A stretch of 64,000 bases of DNA from Palsa-883 sp963847615 (lineage in GTDB: Bacteria; Pseudomonadota; Alphaproteobacteria; Acetobacterales; Acetobacteraceae), in assembly GCA_963847615.1 (NCBI GenBank), contig CAWKAN010000029.1, forward strand, positions 1 to 64,000, in the 5' to 3' direction. Positions 48,648 through 57,142 of the stretch are shown here, piece by piece. A program made the position numbers and the translations under genes. The notes under the pieces are model-generated. The model was not told the origin of the DNA and did not search any database. It saw only the letters and a list, made by a program, of their open reading frames with translations. Numbering within the stretch: position 1 is the stretch's first letter; the number at the start of each line of letters is the position of its first letter.

Positions 48648-49730
48648 ATGACGGACGACCTTTCCGAGTTGAAACGCGAGACCGAGGCGGCATTGGCCGC
48701 CGCCGGCGATCTGCGTGCCTGGGACGCGGTGCGCGTCGGCGTGCTGGGGCGCGGCGGCAGCCTGACCGCCCTGCTGCGCGATCTGGGCAAGACCGCGCCG
48801 GAGCAGCGGCGGGAGCGCGGGGCGGCGCTGAACCGGCTGAAGGACGCGCTGACCGCGGCGATCGAGGCGCGGCGCGCGGCGCTGGACGACGCGGCGATGG
48901 ACGCAAAACTCGCCACCGAGCGGATCGACCCCACCCTGCCGCCGCGCCCGGCGCCGGCCGGGCTGATCCATCCGATCAGCCGCACCATCGAGGAAATCGC
49001 GGCGATCTTCGGCGCCATGGGCTGCACCGTCGCCGAGGGGCCGGACGTCGAGACCGACTGGCACAATTTCAGCGCGCTCAACATCCCGGCGCACCATCCG
49101 GCGCGGGCCGACCAGGACACGTTCTATCTGCCGGCGCGGCGGTCCTCGACCGGGGGCGAACTGCCGCCGCCGGTGCTGCGCACGCAGACCTCGCCGGTGC
49201 AGATCCGCACCATGCTGCGCCAGGCGCCGCCGATCCGGGTGATCACCACCGGGCGCACCTATCGCGCCGACCACGACGCGACGCACTCGCCGATGTTCCA
49301 CCAGTGCGAGGGGCTGATCCTCGACCGCGACCTGACGCTGGGCCACCTGAAGGGCTGCCTGATCGACTTCCTGCGCAGTTATTTCGGCCTCGCCGCGTTG
49401 CCGGTGCGGTTCCGGTCCAGTTATTTCCCGTTCACCGAGCCGAGCATGGAGGTGGATATCGGCTGGAACCGCAAGACCGGCGAGCTGGGCAACGGCGGCG
49501 ACTGGCTGGAGATCCTCGGCAGCGGCATGGTACATCCGCGCGTGTTGGCCAATTGCGGCATCGATCCACGCGAGTGGCAGGGCTTCGCCTGGGGCATGGG
49601 GGTGGAGCGCATCACCATGCTGAAGCACAGCATGACCGATCTGCGGCCGTTCTATGAGAGCGACGTGCGCTGGCTGCGGCATTACGGCTTCAGCGCGCTG
49701 TCGCCGACCATGCTGCACGAGGGGGTGTGA
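48648..49730 (+). CDS. pheS: Phenylalanine-tRNA ligase alpha subunit
   Basis: The 360-residue class II aminoacyl-tRNA synthetase subunit charges tRNA-Phe together with PheT. It has an N-terminal coiled coil (DDLSELKRETEAALAAAGDL), motif 2 RTYRADHDATHSPMFHQCEG and motif 3 GMGVERITMLKHSMTDLR, with FTEPSMEVDIGW between. The start MTDDLSELK was preferred over an in-frame start four codons upstream. pheT follows after 3 bp. Confidence 0.96.
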   Translation: MTDDLSELKRETEAALAAAGDLRAWDAVRVGVLGRGGSLTALLRDLGKTAPEQRRERGAALNRLKDALTAAIEARRAALDDAAMDAKLATERIDPTLPPRPAPAGLIHPISRTIEEIAAIFGAMGCTVAEGPDVETDWHNFSALNIPAHHPARADQDTFYLPARRSSTGGELPPPVLRTQTSPVQIRTMLRQAPPIRVITTGRTYRADHDATHSPMFHQCEGLILDRDLTLGHLKGCLIDFLRSYFGLAALPVRFRSSYFPFTEPSMEVDIGWNRKTGELGNGGDWLEILGSGMVHPRVLANCGIDPREWQGFAWGMGVERITMLKHSMTDLRPFYESDVRWLRHYGFSALSPTMLHEGV

Positions 49731-49733
49731 GCG

Positions 49734-52197
49734 ATGAAGTTCACGCTTTCCTGGTTGCGGACGCACCTCGATACCGATGCGACGCTGGATCAGATCACCG
49801 ACACGCTGACGCGGATCGGGCTGGAGCTGGAGGGCGTGGAGGATCGCGGCGCCGCGCTGGCAGCGTTCCGCATCGCGCGCGTGATCGAGGCGGTGCCGCA
49901 CCCGAACGCCGACCGGCTGCGCGCCTGCAAGGTGGACACCGGCGACAGGATCGTTTCGGTGGTGTGCGGCGCGCCGAATGCACGCAGCGGGATGAAGGCG
50001 GTGTTCGCCGCGCCCGGCAGCTTCATCCCCGGCACCGGCATCACGCTGAAGGTGGGCGAGATCCGCGGCGTGCAGAGCGCGGGGATGCTGCTGTCGGCGC
50101 GCGAGATGGGGCTGGGCGAGGATCATTCCGGGATCGTCGATCTGCCGGCGGACGCGCCGGTCGGGGTGGCGTATGTTGCCTGGGCGGGGCTGGATGATCC
50201 GCTGATCGACGTCAGCGTGACGCCCAATCGCGGCGATTGTTTCTCGGTGCGCGGCATCGCGCGCGACCTGGCCGCGGCGGGCCTCGGCGTGTTGAAGCCG
50301 TGGCAGCCGGCGAAGATCGCGCCGGCGTTCGCGGGCGGGCCGCGCTGGCGGATCGACTGGCCCGAGGCGTGCCCCTGGGTGCTGGGGCGCACCGTGCGCA
50401 ACCTGCGCAACGGGCCGAGTCCGCACTGGCTGCAGGAGCGGTTGATCTCGGTCGGGCTGCGGCCGATCAACGCGCTGGTCGATGTGACCAACTTCTTCAC
50501 GCTTGACCTCGGCCGGCCGCTGCATGTGTTCGACGTGGGCAAGCTGAGCGGCGAGGTGCTGACGCTGCGCCGCGGCGCGGGCGAAACGTTCGCGGCGCTG
50601 AACGGCAAGGACTACACGCTGGACGCCGAGGACTGCGCGATCGCCGATGCCGCCGGCGTGCAGTCGATGGCCGGGGTGATGGGCGGCGCGGCGAGCGGGT
50701 GCGACGCGGCGACGACCGCGGTGTTCGTCGAATGCGCGCTGTTCGACCCGGTGCGCGTGGCGCAGACCGGGCGGCGGCATCAGATCGTCTCCGACGCGCG
50801 GCAGCGGTTCGAGCGCGGCATTGACGCGGCGCTGATGCCGGACGCGATCGAGGCGGCGACGGCGATGATCCTGGAGCTGTGCGGCGGCGAGGCGGGGCCG
50901 GTGGTCGAAGCCGGGGCGATGCCGGCGTGGCGGCGCGAGGCGACGCTGCGGTTTGCGCGCATCGCCGGGCTGGGCGGCTCGGCGATCGCGCCGGACGCGG
51001 CGGTGACGTCGCTGGAACGGTTGGGCTTCGTGGTGCGCCGGCGCGACGCGGCGGCGGTGAGCGTTGCGGTGCCGACGTGGCGCAATGACGTGGCGGCGCC
51101 GGTGGTGCTGGACCTGGCGCCGGAGCTTGACCCGGCGGTGGCCGCGCGCGTGGCCGCGGGCTGCGCCGTGGTCGAACCGGAATGCGATTTGCTCGAGGAG
51201 GTGCTGCGGCTGCGCGGGCTGGATGCGGTGCCGGCGGTGTCCCTGCCGCGCACCGCGCCGGTGCCGCCGGCGACGCTGACGCCGCGCCAGGTGCGCGCGG
51301 CGGTGGCGCAACGGACGCTGGCCGGCGCGGGGCTGGCGGAGTGCGTCACCTTCAGCTTCATGGCGACGGCGCAGGCGCGGCTGTTCGGTGACGCGCCCGA
51401 AACGTTGCGGTTGAGCAACCCGATCGCCGCCGACCTCGATCAGTTGCGCCCGACGCCGGTGGCGACGCTGGTGCTGGCCGCACAGCGCAACGCCGCGCGG
51501 GGCTATGCCGACGTGGCGCTGTTCGAGGTGGGGCCCGGCTTCGCGGAGGCGGCGCCGCACGGCCAGCGGCTGCTCGCCGCCGGGGTGCGCGCCGGCGGCT
51601 CGGCGCGCAACTGGCTGGCGCCGGCGCGGCCGGTGGAGGCGATGGATGCGAAGGGCGACCTGTGGGCGGCGCTGGGGGCGATCGGCGTGCCGCTGGAGGC
51701 GCTGACGGTGACGCCGGACGCGCCGGGGTTCTACCATCCCGGGCGCTCGGCGACGGTGCGGCAGGGGCCGAAGACGGTGCTGGGCACGTTCGGCGAGCTG
51801 CACCCGCGGGTGCTGGCCGCGCTCGACCTGGCGGGGCCGGTGGTGGCGTTCGAGCTGGACCTGGACGCGGTCGGCGAGCCGAAGCGCCGGCGCAAGGCAC
51901 CGCCGGAGCTGCTTGCGTTCCAGCCGCTGCGGCGCGACTTCGCGTTCCTGGCGGATGCGGCGGTGACCGCGGAGGCGGTGCTGCGCGCGGCGCGCGGGGC
52001 GGACCGCGGGCTGATCGCCGGCGTGGTGCTGTTCGACCGCTATGAGGGCGGGACTCTGCCGGGGGCAAGAAGTCTCGTTGGCGATCGAGGTGACGTTCCA
52101 GCCGCGCGAGCGCACGCTGACCGACGCCGAGATCGAGGCGGCGTGCCAGAAGGTGGTCGCGGCGGTGGCGAAGGCGACGGGGGCGGTGCTGCGGTGA
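49734..52197 (+). CDS. pheT: Phenylalanine-tRNA ligase beta subunit, with 3' frameshift
   Basis: The protein runs normally from MKFTLSWLRTHLDTDATLDQ through the tRNA-binding domain, B5 and the catalytic-like core to GVVLFDRYEGGTLPG. There the frame changes near 52066-52076, around GGGGGCAAGAAGTCTCG. The correct continuation (LAIEVTFQPRERTLTDAEIE and AACQKVVAAVAKATGAVLR) reads in another frame to TGA at 52195-52197. Without correction the product has a wrong tail to 52214 and loses most of the C-terminal anticodon-binding (FDX-ACB) domain. As pheT is essential and no second copy is seen, a sequencing indel is the likeliest explanation. Confidence 0.93.
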
Positions 52198-52230
52198 GGC
52201 GGCTGGCGGCGTAACGAAGGGCGCGGGTGC

Positions 52231-53107
52231 ATGCTGGAGGGGGTGTTCCCGGCGACGGTGATGCCCGATGCCGACTGGTGGCAGGCGCTTTGGCCGCGCC
52301 CGGATGCGGTTGTGGCCGGGCTCGGCGTGGCGGACACCGCGGAGGCTGTCGATCTTTGTTGCGGGGATGGGCTGTTCACGGTTGCTCTGGCCCGCGTGGC
52401 GCGGCAGGTGACGGCGGAGGCCTTCGCCAAGGCTGGCGCGTCCGTGATCCTGATCGATCGCGACGCGGAGACGGTCGGCCAGGCGGCCGAGGGCCTGCGC
52501 GCGGCGGGTCGCAACGCCATTGGTGTCACCTGTGCCGTGACGGGTGGCGCACAGGTCGAGGCGATGATCCGGCGCGCGTCAGCACCCATGGGCGGCGCGA
52601 CGCGGCCGGCACCAATGCCGGGGTGAATTCCGCGCCCGCCGCGTTCTGGAAATCAGCGACGACGAATTTGACCGCGTCGTGAACGTCAACCTGCGCGGCG
52701 TGTGGAACTGCATGAAGGGTGAACTTCGCCAGATGATGGCACAGGGCAGCGGCGCGATCGTCAACTGTTCCTCGATCGGCGGTTTAGCGGGGTCATGGGG
52801 ACGCAGCGCTTATTCCGCGAGCGGGAACGCGGTGATCGGTCTGACGCGGAGCGCCGCTCTCGATGATGCCGCCAAGGGTATCCGCATCGACGCGGTCTGC
52901 CCGGGACTGGTCAAAACGCCGATCGCGGCCTTTGTCACGGATCATTACGAATTCAGGGATTATGACGGGAATGGTGGCGCAAGACCCCATCGGGCGCTTC
53001 GGTGAGCCGGAAGAAATCGCCGCTGCCGTGGCATGGTTGGCAGCGCAGCCGCGAGCTTCATGGTCGGCCATGCGATGACGGTCGATGGCGGCATCCTCGC
53101 CGGCTGA
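52231..53107 (+). pseudogene. Truncated methyltransferase fused to a decayed SDR gene
   Basis: The frame opens as a class I SAM methyltransferase (MLEGVFPATVMPDADWWQAL, then VDLCCGDGLFTVALARVARQ) and near 52408 changes abruptly to the interior of a short-chain dehydrogenase (VTAEAFAKAGASVILIDRDA), so the SDR lacks its NAD loop. Further SDR blocks appear in shifted frames: DRVVNVNLRGVWNCMKGEL, AIVNCSSIGGLAG, PIGRFGEPEEIAAAVAWLA and MTVDGGILAG. The active site reads YSASGNAV, lacking the catalytic lysine. It looks like a deletion scar between two unrelated genes followed by decay. Confidence 0.75.
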
Positions 53108-53120
53108 GTGACGGCGCGGG

Positions 53121-53136
53121 AATCAAGACTTTCGGG
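53121..53136. repeat. 16-bp direct repeat, copy 1
   Basis: AATCAAGACTTTCGGG, identical to 53697-53712. The pair brackets the NTF2-like gene, and the second copy lies 49 bp upstream of the serine recombinase start, so these could be recombination sites. Confidence 0.75.
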
Positions 53137-53175
53137 TTTCCCGGAAGGTATGGCCGTAATGGATACGCAGCGATC

Positions 53176-53598
53176 TCATTTGACCGGCGGCGAACTCGTC
53201 CAATGCTCCTGCGCGACGGCGTCGCTCCACGATGAGCCGAGTGGCTGTATCGCCAGCCATGTCTCAACAAGCTTGCCAGCCTCGATCCGGTAGGACTGCA
53301 TCCCTGCGCGGCTGCGCGGCTCGCCGGTCTTTAAATCAGTCCATTTGAACGCAAAGCGAAACCACGCGCGGGTACCCTCGAACGAGTGATCGTAGACCAC
53401 GACACGTATATTCGGTCGCTCCTCTCGAACCTTGGCGATCTCTGCCGCATAGACCTCGCGTGTCACGGTGCGGTCACCCGCTTCATCGTGCCGGATATAA
53501 TTGGGTTGGACGCAATCAGGAACCAGATCGTATTGCCCCTCATGCCAAACCCGCTCCCATCGGTCGAATAGGTCGCGCAGGGTGGACCCGTCAGACAT
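53176..53598 (-). CDS. Nuclear transport factor 2-like (SnoaL-type) protein
   Basis: The 140-residue cone-shaped-fold protein has LRDLFDRWERVWHEGQYDLV, PNYIRHDEAGDRTVTRE, the pocket strand GTRAWFRFAFKWTD and a C-terminal GKLVETWLAIQPLGSSW. Such proteins are small cyclases, isomerases or ligand-binding proteins; the role here is not known. Enclosed by 16-bp direct repeats, it may be a mobile passenger gene. Confidence 0.75.
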   Translation of the reverse strand: MSDGSTLRDLFDRWERVWHEGQYDLVPDCVQPNYIRHDEAGDRTVTREVYAAEIAKVREERPNIRVVVYDHSFEGTRAWFRFAFKWTDLKTGEPRSRAGMQSYRIEAGKLVETWLAIQPLGSSWSDAVAQEHWTSSPPVK

Positions 53599-53696
53599 CG
53601 ATGCACCCCCTTCTGTTCACGAGCCATTTTTGCACCTGTCTGCGACACGGTAAAGAACGGAACAAGAATGGTGACGCCGGGACGGAGCGCCTCATA

Positions 53697-53712
53697 AATC
53701 AAGACTTTCGGG
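53697..53712. repeat. 16-bp direct repeat, copy 2
   Basis: AATCAAGACTTTCGGG, second copy; see 53121-53136. Confidence 0.75.
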
Positions 53713-53760
53713 CGCTTCGGTTGACCCCATGCTTTCAAGGGGTTACGCTTACCGCAAGAT

Positions 53761-54348
53761 ATGACCGAACCAAACCCGCAAAACCGCCGCCTCGGCTATG
53801 CCCGCGTCAGCACCTACGGGCAGACGCTCGACGCACAGCTTGAACAGTTGCGCGCGGACGGCTGCGCCCGGATTTACCGGGAGAAGGCCAGCGGCGCGCA
53901 GCCGACCCGGCGCGAGTTGCTGCGGATGGTGAAAGCGCTCGGCCCCGGTGACGTGGTGACGGTGACGCGGATCGATCGGCTGGCGCGCTCGACCTTCGAC
54001 CTGTTCGCCATCGTCAAGCAGATCGTGGACGCGGGCGGGCAATTCCGCTCACTGGCAGAGCCGTGGGCCGACACCGGCACCAGCACCGGGCGCTTGATGA
54101 TTGCCGTCCTGGGCGGGCTGGCGGACGTGGAGCGCGACCTGATCCGCACCCGCACGGCAGAGGGCCGCATCCGGGCTAAGGCGCGCGGGCAGCACATGGG
54201 CCGCCCGCCGAAGCTCGCGCCGCAGCAGCAGAAGGAAGCACGGCGGCGGCGGGCCGAGGGCGCGACGCTCAAGGAACTCGCCAAGAGCTACAACGTGGGC
54301 CGTTCGACGATTTCTAGACTTGAGACGGTCCGAAAGATGGGCACCTAA
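53761..54348 (+). CDS. Serine recombinase (resolvase/invertase family)
   Basis: The 195-residue protein has the catalytic serine in GYARVSTYGQTLDAQLEQL, arginines in VTRIDRLARSTFDL, GRLMIAVLGGLADVERDLIR, GRPPKLAPQQQ and a C-terminal helix-turn-helix (TLKELAKSYNVGRSTISRL). It should cut and rejoin DNA at specific sites as a Tn3-type resolvase or invertase. No Tn3 transposase is present, so it is an orphan, adjacent to direct repeats and IS fragments. Confidence 0.93.
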   Translation: MTEPNPQNRRLGYARVSTYGQTLDAQLEQLRADGCARIYREKASGAQPTRRELLRMVKALGPGDVVTVTRIDRLARSTFDLFAIVKQIVDAGGQFRSLAEPWADTGTSTGRLMIAVLGGLADVERDLIRTRTAEGRIRAKARGQHMGRPPKLAPQQQKEARRRRAEGATLKELAKSYNVGRSTISRLETVRKMGT

Positions 54349-54391
54349 AAGTGAAAAAATGGGGTAACAGCCCAGGTAGTTGGTGCGGCGA

Positions 54392-54551
54392 TCAAGCCAG
54401 CCGTATGTCTGCGATCAGTTGCGCTGGGTCACCCATCAAGGTCTGGAGCATATTCCAACCCTGCTTCCTGGCCGTCGAGAGAACGGAACGGATGACGGCA
54501 AAGTCCTTGGCGCCATCGTGACAGCGGAATCCGCCTGAGATTTTCTGACGT
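54392..54551 (-). pseudogene. C-terminal fragment of an IS66-family transposase
   Basis: Minus-strand reading RQKISGGFRCHDGAKDFAVI then RSVLSTARKQGWNMLQTLMG and ending ADIRLA matches the extreme C-terminus of IS66-type transposases. It is cut by the left end of the IS3 element, and no upstream part is visible beyond the other end of that element. Confidence 0.75.
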
Positions 54552-54621
54552 ATGAGGTGGACCCCATCCACTGGACAGGAAACGGGGTAAGCTAAGAGAC
54601 TCCCGCCGGTTACACATCCCC

Positions 54622-55581
54622 CTACCCGTGCGAGGAGGCCACAAAACTACGTAGCACGTTCTGCTCGTCAATTGAACCATTTTGTTGCGGTTGTGGTGCC
54701 TGTGGAGATGTGGGCAACGCGCTTGCGTTGTCCACATCTCCACAGGCTGGCGCGGCCTCGAAGATTTCGCGCGGCGTCCGGTAACCGAGGGCCTGGTGCA
54801 GACGTGCCTCATTGTAAAAGAGAAACCACCCGCCGATGGCCCCGCGCGCCTCGGCAACCGAGGCATACGCCTTGATGAACACCTCCTCGTACTTGAGGCT
54901 GCGCCACAGCCGCTCGATGAAGATGTTGTCGAGGAACCGCCCCTTGCCGTCCATGCTGATGCGGACACCGTGGGCCGCCAGTTCGTCAATGAACGCCGCG
55001 CTGCTGAACTGCACACCCTGATCGGTGTTGAATATCTCCGGCTGCCCGTACCGATCCATCGCCTCCTGTAATGCCTCGACGCAGAAATCCGTCTCCATTC
55101 CGATCGACAAACGCCACGCCAGAACACGCCGGCTGAACCAGTCCATCACCGCAACCAGATAGACGAAGCCCTTGGCCAGTGGGATGTAAGTGATGTCCGC
55201 GCACCACACTTGATTCGGCCGGTTGATCACCAAACCTCGCAAAAGGTAAGGGTAAACCTTGTGTTCCGGATGACGCCGGCTGGTGTTCGGCTTCTGGTAG
55301 ATCGCCTCAAGCCCCAGCAGCCGCATCAGTCGGCGCACCCGTTTGCGGTTCACCGCCTCACCTTCCCGGTGCAGCACCGCCACCATGCGACGCGACCCAT
55401 AGAACGGTGTCCTCAGATATTGCTCGTCCAGCCGCCGCATCAGTCGCAGATCATCCTCGCTCACCGCAGCGGCATGCCAATACAGCGTCGAGCGCGCAAC
55501 TTTCAGCAACCGGCATTGCGCAACGATCGACAGATCAACGTCCGCACGGTCGATCAGCGACAGCCGCGCAATCTGGCTCAT
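54622..55581 (-). CDS. IS3-family transposase OrfB (integrase core)
   Basis: The 319-residue catalytic part has all DDE residues: D in WCADITYIPLAKGFVYLVAV, D in IFNTDQGVQFSSAAF and E in NIFIERLWRSLKYEEV. Upstream is the HTH_21 region (DEQYLRTPFYGSRRMVAVLH). Its ATG overlaps the OrfA stop (ATGA), and a run of T/A in the overlap (AATTTTTTTCGC on the coding strand) may allow the programmed -1 shift producing OrfAB. Confidence 0.93.
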   Translation of the reverse strand: MSQIARLSLIDRADVDLSIVAQCRLLKVARSTLYWHAAAVSEDDLRLMRRLDEQYLRTPFYGSRRMVAVLHREGEAVNRKRVRRLMRLLGLEAIYQKPNTSRRHPEHKVYPYLLRGLVINRPNQVWCADITYIPLAKGFVYLVAVMDWFSRRVLAWRLSIGMETDFCVEALQEAMDRYGQPEIFNTDQGVQFSSAAFIDELAAHGVRISMDGKGRFLDNIFIERLWRSLKYEEVFIKAYASVAEARGAIGGWFLFYNEARLHQALGYRTPREIFEAAPACGDVDNASALPTSPQAPQPQQNGSIDEQNVLRSFVASSHG

Positions 55582-55871
55582 GGACCAGACCTTTTGCGAA
55601 AAAAATTGCGTTCGACCGTCAGCTCGCCGATCGTCTCATACAACTTCGCCAGCCGCGCATCGTCCGCAGCAGAGACCTCGGACACCCCAGCCCTGCCCCG
55701 GACGAAGAGCGAACCAATCCCATCGAGCGCCGTCTTCTTCCATGCATGGATCTGGCTGGCATGCACGCCATACCGGCTCGACAACTCCGCAACCGTGCCG
55801 TCCTCACGCACCGCCGCCAAAGCCACCTTCGCCTTGAAATCCGCGCCGTGCTTCTTGCGAATGTTCCCCAT
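55578..55871 (-). CDS. IS3-family transposase OrfA
   Basis: The 97-residue DNA-binding part starts MGNIRKKHGADFKAKVALAA, with helix-turn-helix VAELSSRYGVHASQIHAWKK and a C-terminal leucine zipper ending VERNFFRKRSGP. It overlaps OrfB by 4 bp. Confidence 0.93.
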   Translation of the reverse strand: MGNIRKKHGADFKAKVALAAVREDGTVAELSSRYGVHASQIHAWKKTALDGIGSLFVRGRAGVSEVSAADDARLAKLYETIGELTVERNFFRKRSGP

Positions 55872-56186
55872 CTGTCCCTCCGGCCCAACGGCCGTTTTAG
55901 GGGCGGGAGTCTCTCTTAGCCACCTGTCCAGTTTTCGGGGACCACCTCAATGCTGAGAAAACTCTGTAATCCCGCATGAAGTTTCCGGACGGAACTCTAA
56001 GGCGGAGAGCCCAAGCCGGGACGAGATTCTTCGGGTCGTCGCGGCGTGTCGCGAGGTTCAGGCGGCGATGCGGTTGCAGGCGGCGTAGGCCCTCATTATC
56101 GGTCGGCAGTGCAGCCCAACTGACATGACCGCCGCACCAATGGTTTCGGAGGCGTGGGTCTCATGGACAACGAGGTCATTCAACTT

Positions 56187-57101
56187 CTACCAATCGCGGA
56201 ACGGTATTGTCGAACCGCGAACGTCGGGCTGGGGAGGCGCGGCAGGAGCGACGACACCATCGCGCTTTCCAATATCTGCACTAATCAGCAGGGACACCAC
56301 AGCGTCCTTTGCCAACTCCATGTGCGGGCATGGGCCGACGATGAGGTGTTCGATACTTGAGTCCTGACCTGCCCCAATACAAATCGGAAAGTAGGGCGTA
56401 ATCATCGATTTTCCAGGCCGGAAGCTAATCTGAGGTGAGCGGATCGGCGACGATACCAAACGCCACTCCTGCTCGTGCTCAAACGCACTATCTTTAAACA
56501 AGGCACCACACTGGATCATGGCCTGGAGGAACGCCTTGATGACGTCCTGATCTACGTCGGCAGCGACAGCAGCATGGCTGAGGCAGCGCTCCACTGACTC
56601 CCGTATTATCGCTCGTTGCATCTTCGAGTCGTATATGCACTTCCCAAGAAAGAATGGAAAATTCCCACTGGTTGTCCTCGACGCGAGTGCATCCCCAGAA
56701 AAACCAATGCTATACCCGTAGCTGCCATGTGAGTAACCACGCCATTGGCTCAATAGGTCCGGATGCTCGCAAAAGCACGCGACGAATATATTTATCTTGG
56801 CAATACGATCGAGGGAATCCAAAAGTTGTTTAGCTAACCGCTGGCGCGGCGGAAGAGAATCACCGTCACCAAATACCTCTATTATGGTCCATCCTTCAGT
56901 GAGAGTGTCCCGCGCGAGTTCTAGCGCAAGACTAAATTCCGTCGAATCGTTCATGTAATGAATCTTGGTAGCCCAAAGCGTCGAATTCTTTATAACGCCG
57001 ATAAGGCCATCCTGATTCGTATAGTGATAGAGAAAGCGGGGTGGCTTAATCTCAAGATGGCTCTTGAACGACGCGGAAATGTAGGAATTACCGCTTGGCA
57101 T
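56187..57101 (-). CDS. DUF2971 family protein
   Basis: The 304-residue protein has the DUF2971 signature PPRFLYHYTNQDGLIGVIKN and LWATKIHYMNDSTEFSLAL, followed by IFVACFCEHPDLLSQWRGYS and FEHEQEWRLVSSP. The ordered motifs (YHYT, LWxT...YxND, SFSE-type FCEH, QWRxY, EWR) fit the family. Function is unknown; members are frequent on genomic islands. The ATG of MPSGNSYISASF is chosen because an earlier in-frame start overlaps the ribonucleotide reductase gene. Lower GC than neighbours suggests transfer. Confidence 0.8.
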   Translation of the reverse strand: MPSGNSYISASFKSHLEIKPPRFLYHYTNQDGLIGVIKNSTLWATKIHYMNDSTEFSLALELARDTLTEGWTIIEVFGDGDSLPPRQRLAKQLLDSLDRIAKINIFVACFCEHPDLLSQWRGYSHGSYGYSIGFSGDALASRTTSGNFPFFLGKCIYDSKMQRAIIRESVERCLSHAAVAADVDQDVIKAFLQAMIQCGALFKDSAFEHEQEWRLVSSPIRSPQISFRPGKSMITPYFPICIGAGQDSSIEHLIVGPCPHMELAKDAVVSLLISADIGKRDGVVAPAAPPQPDVRGSTIPFRDW

Positions 57102-57142
57102 AGCCGTCCGGCCGCTCGTCGTGGCCTCACCTCGTCGTGGCC

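Larger units (their letters stand above)
54553..55949 (-). mobile_element. Complete IS3-family insertion sequence
   Basis: The ~1.4-kb element begins TGAGGTGGACCCC and ends with the inverted GGGGACCACCTCA. Both ends share CTGGACAGG and GAGACTCCCGCC in inverted positions, i.e. imperfect terminal inverted repeats with TG...CA tips. It holds the two overlapping reading frames typical of the family. Obvious target duplications are not seen. It is inserted in the IS66 fragment. The intact frames suggest recent arrival. Confidence 0.9.

Noticed and set aside
48567..52589. Very long antisense open frame (over 1,300 codons) opposite pheS-pheT
   Set aside because: It is the mirror of a GC-rich coding region: Arg/His/Gln-rich, no recognisable domain, and exactly opposite two conserved synthetase genes.
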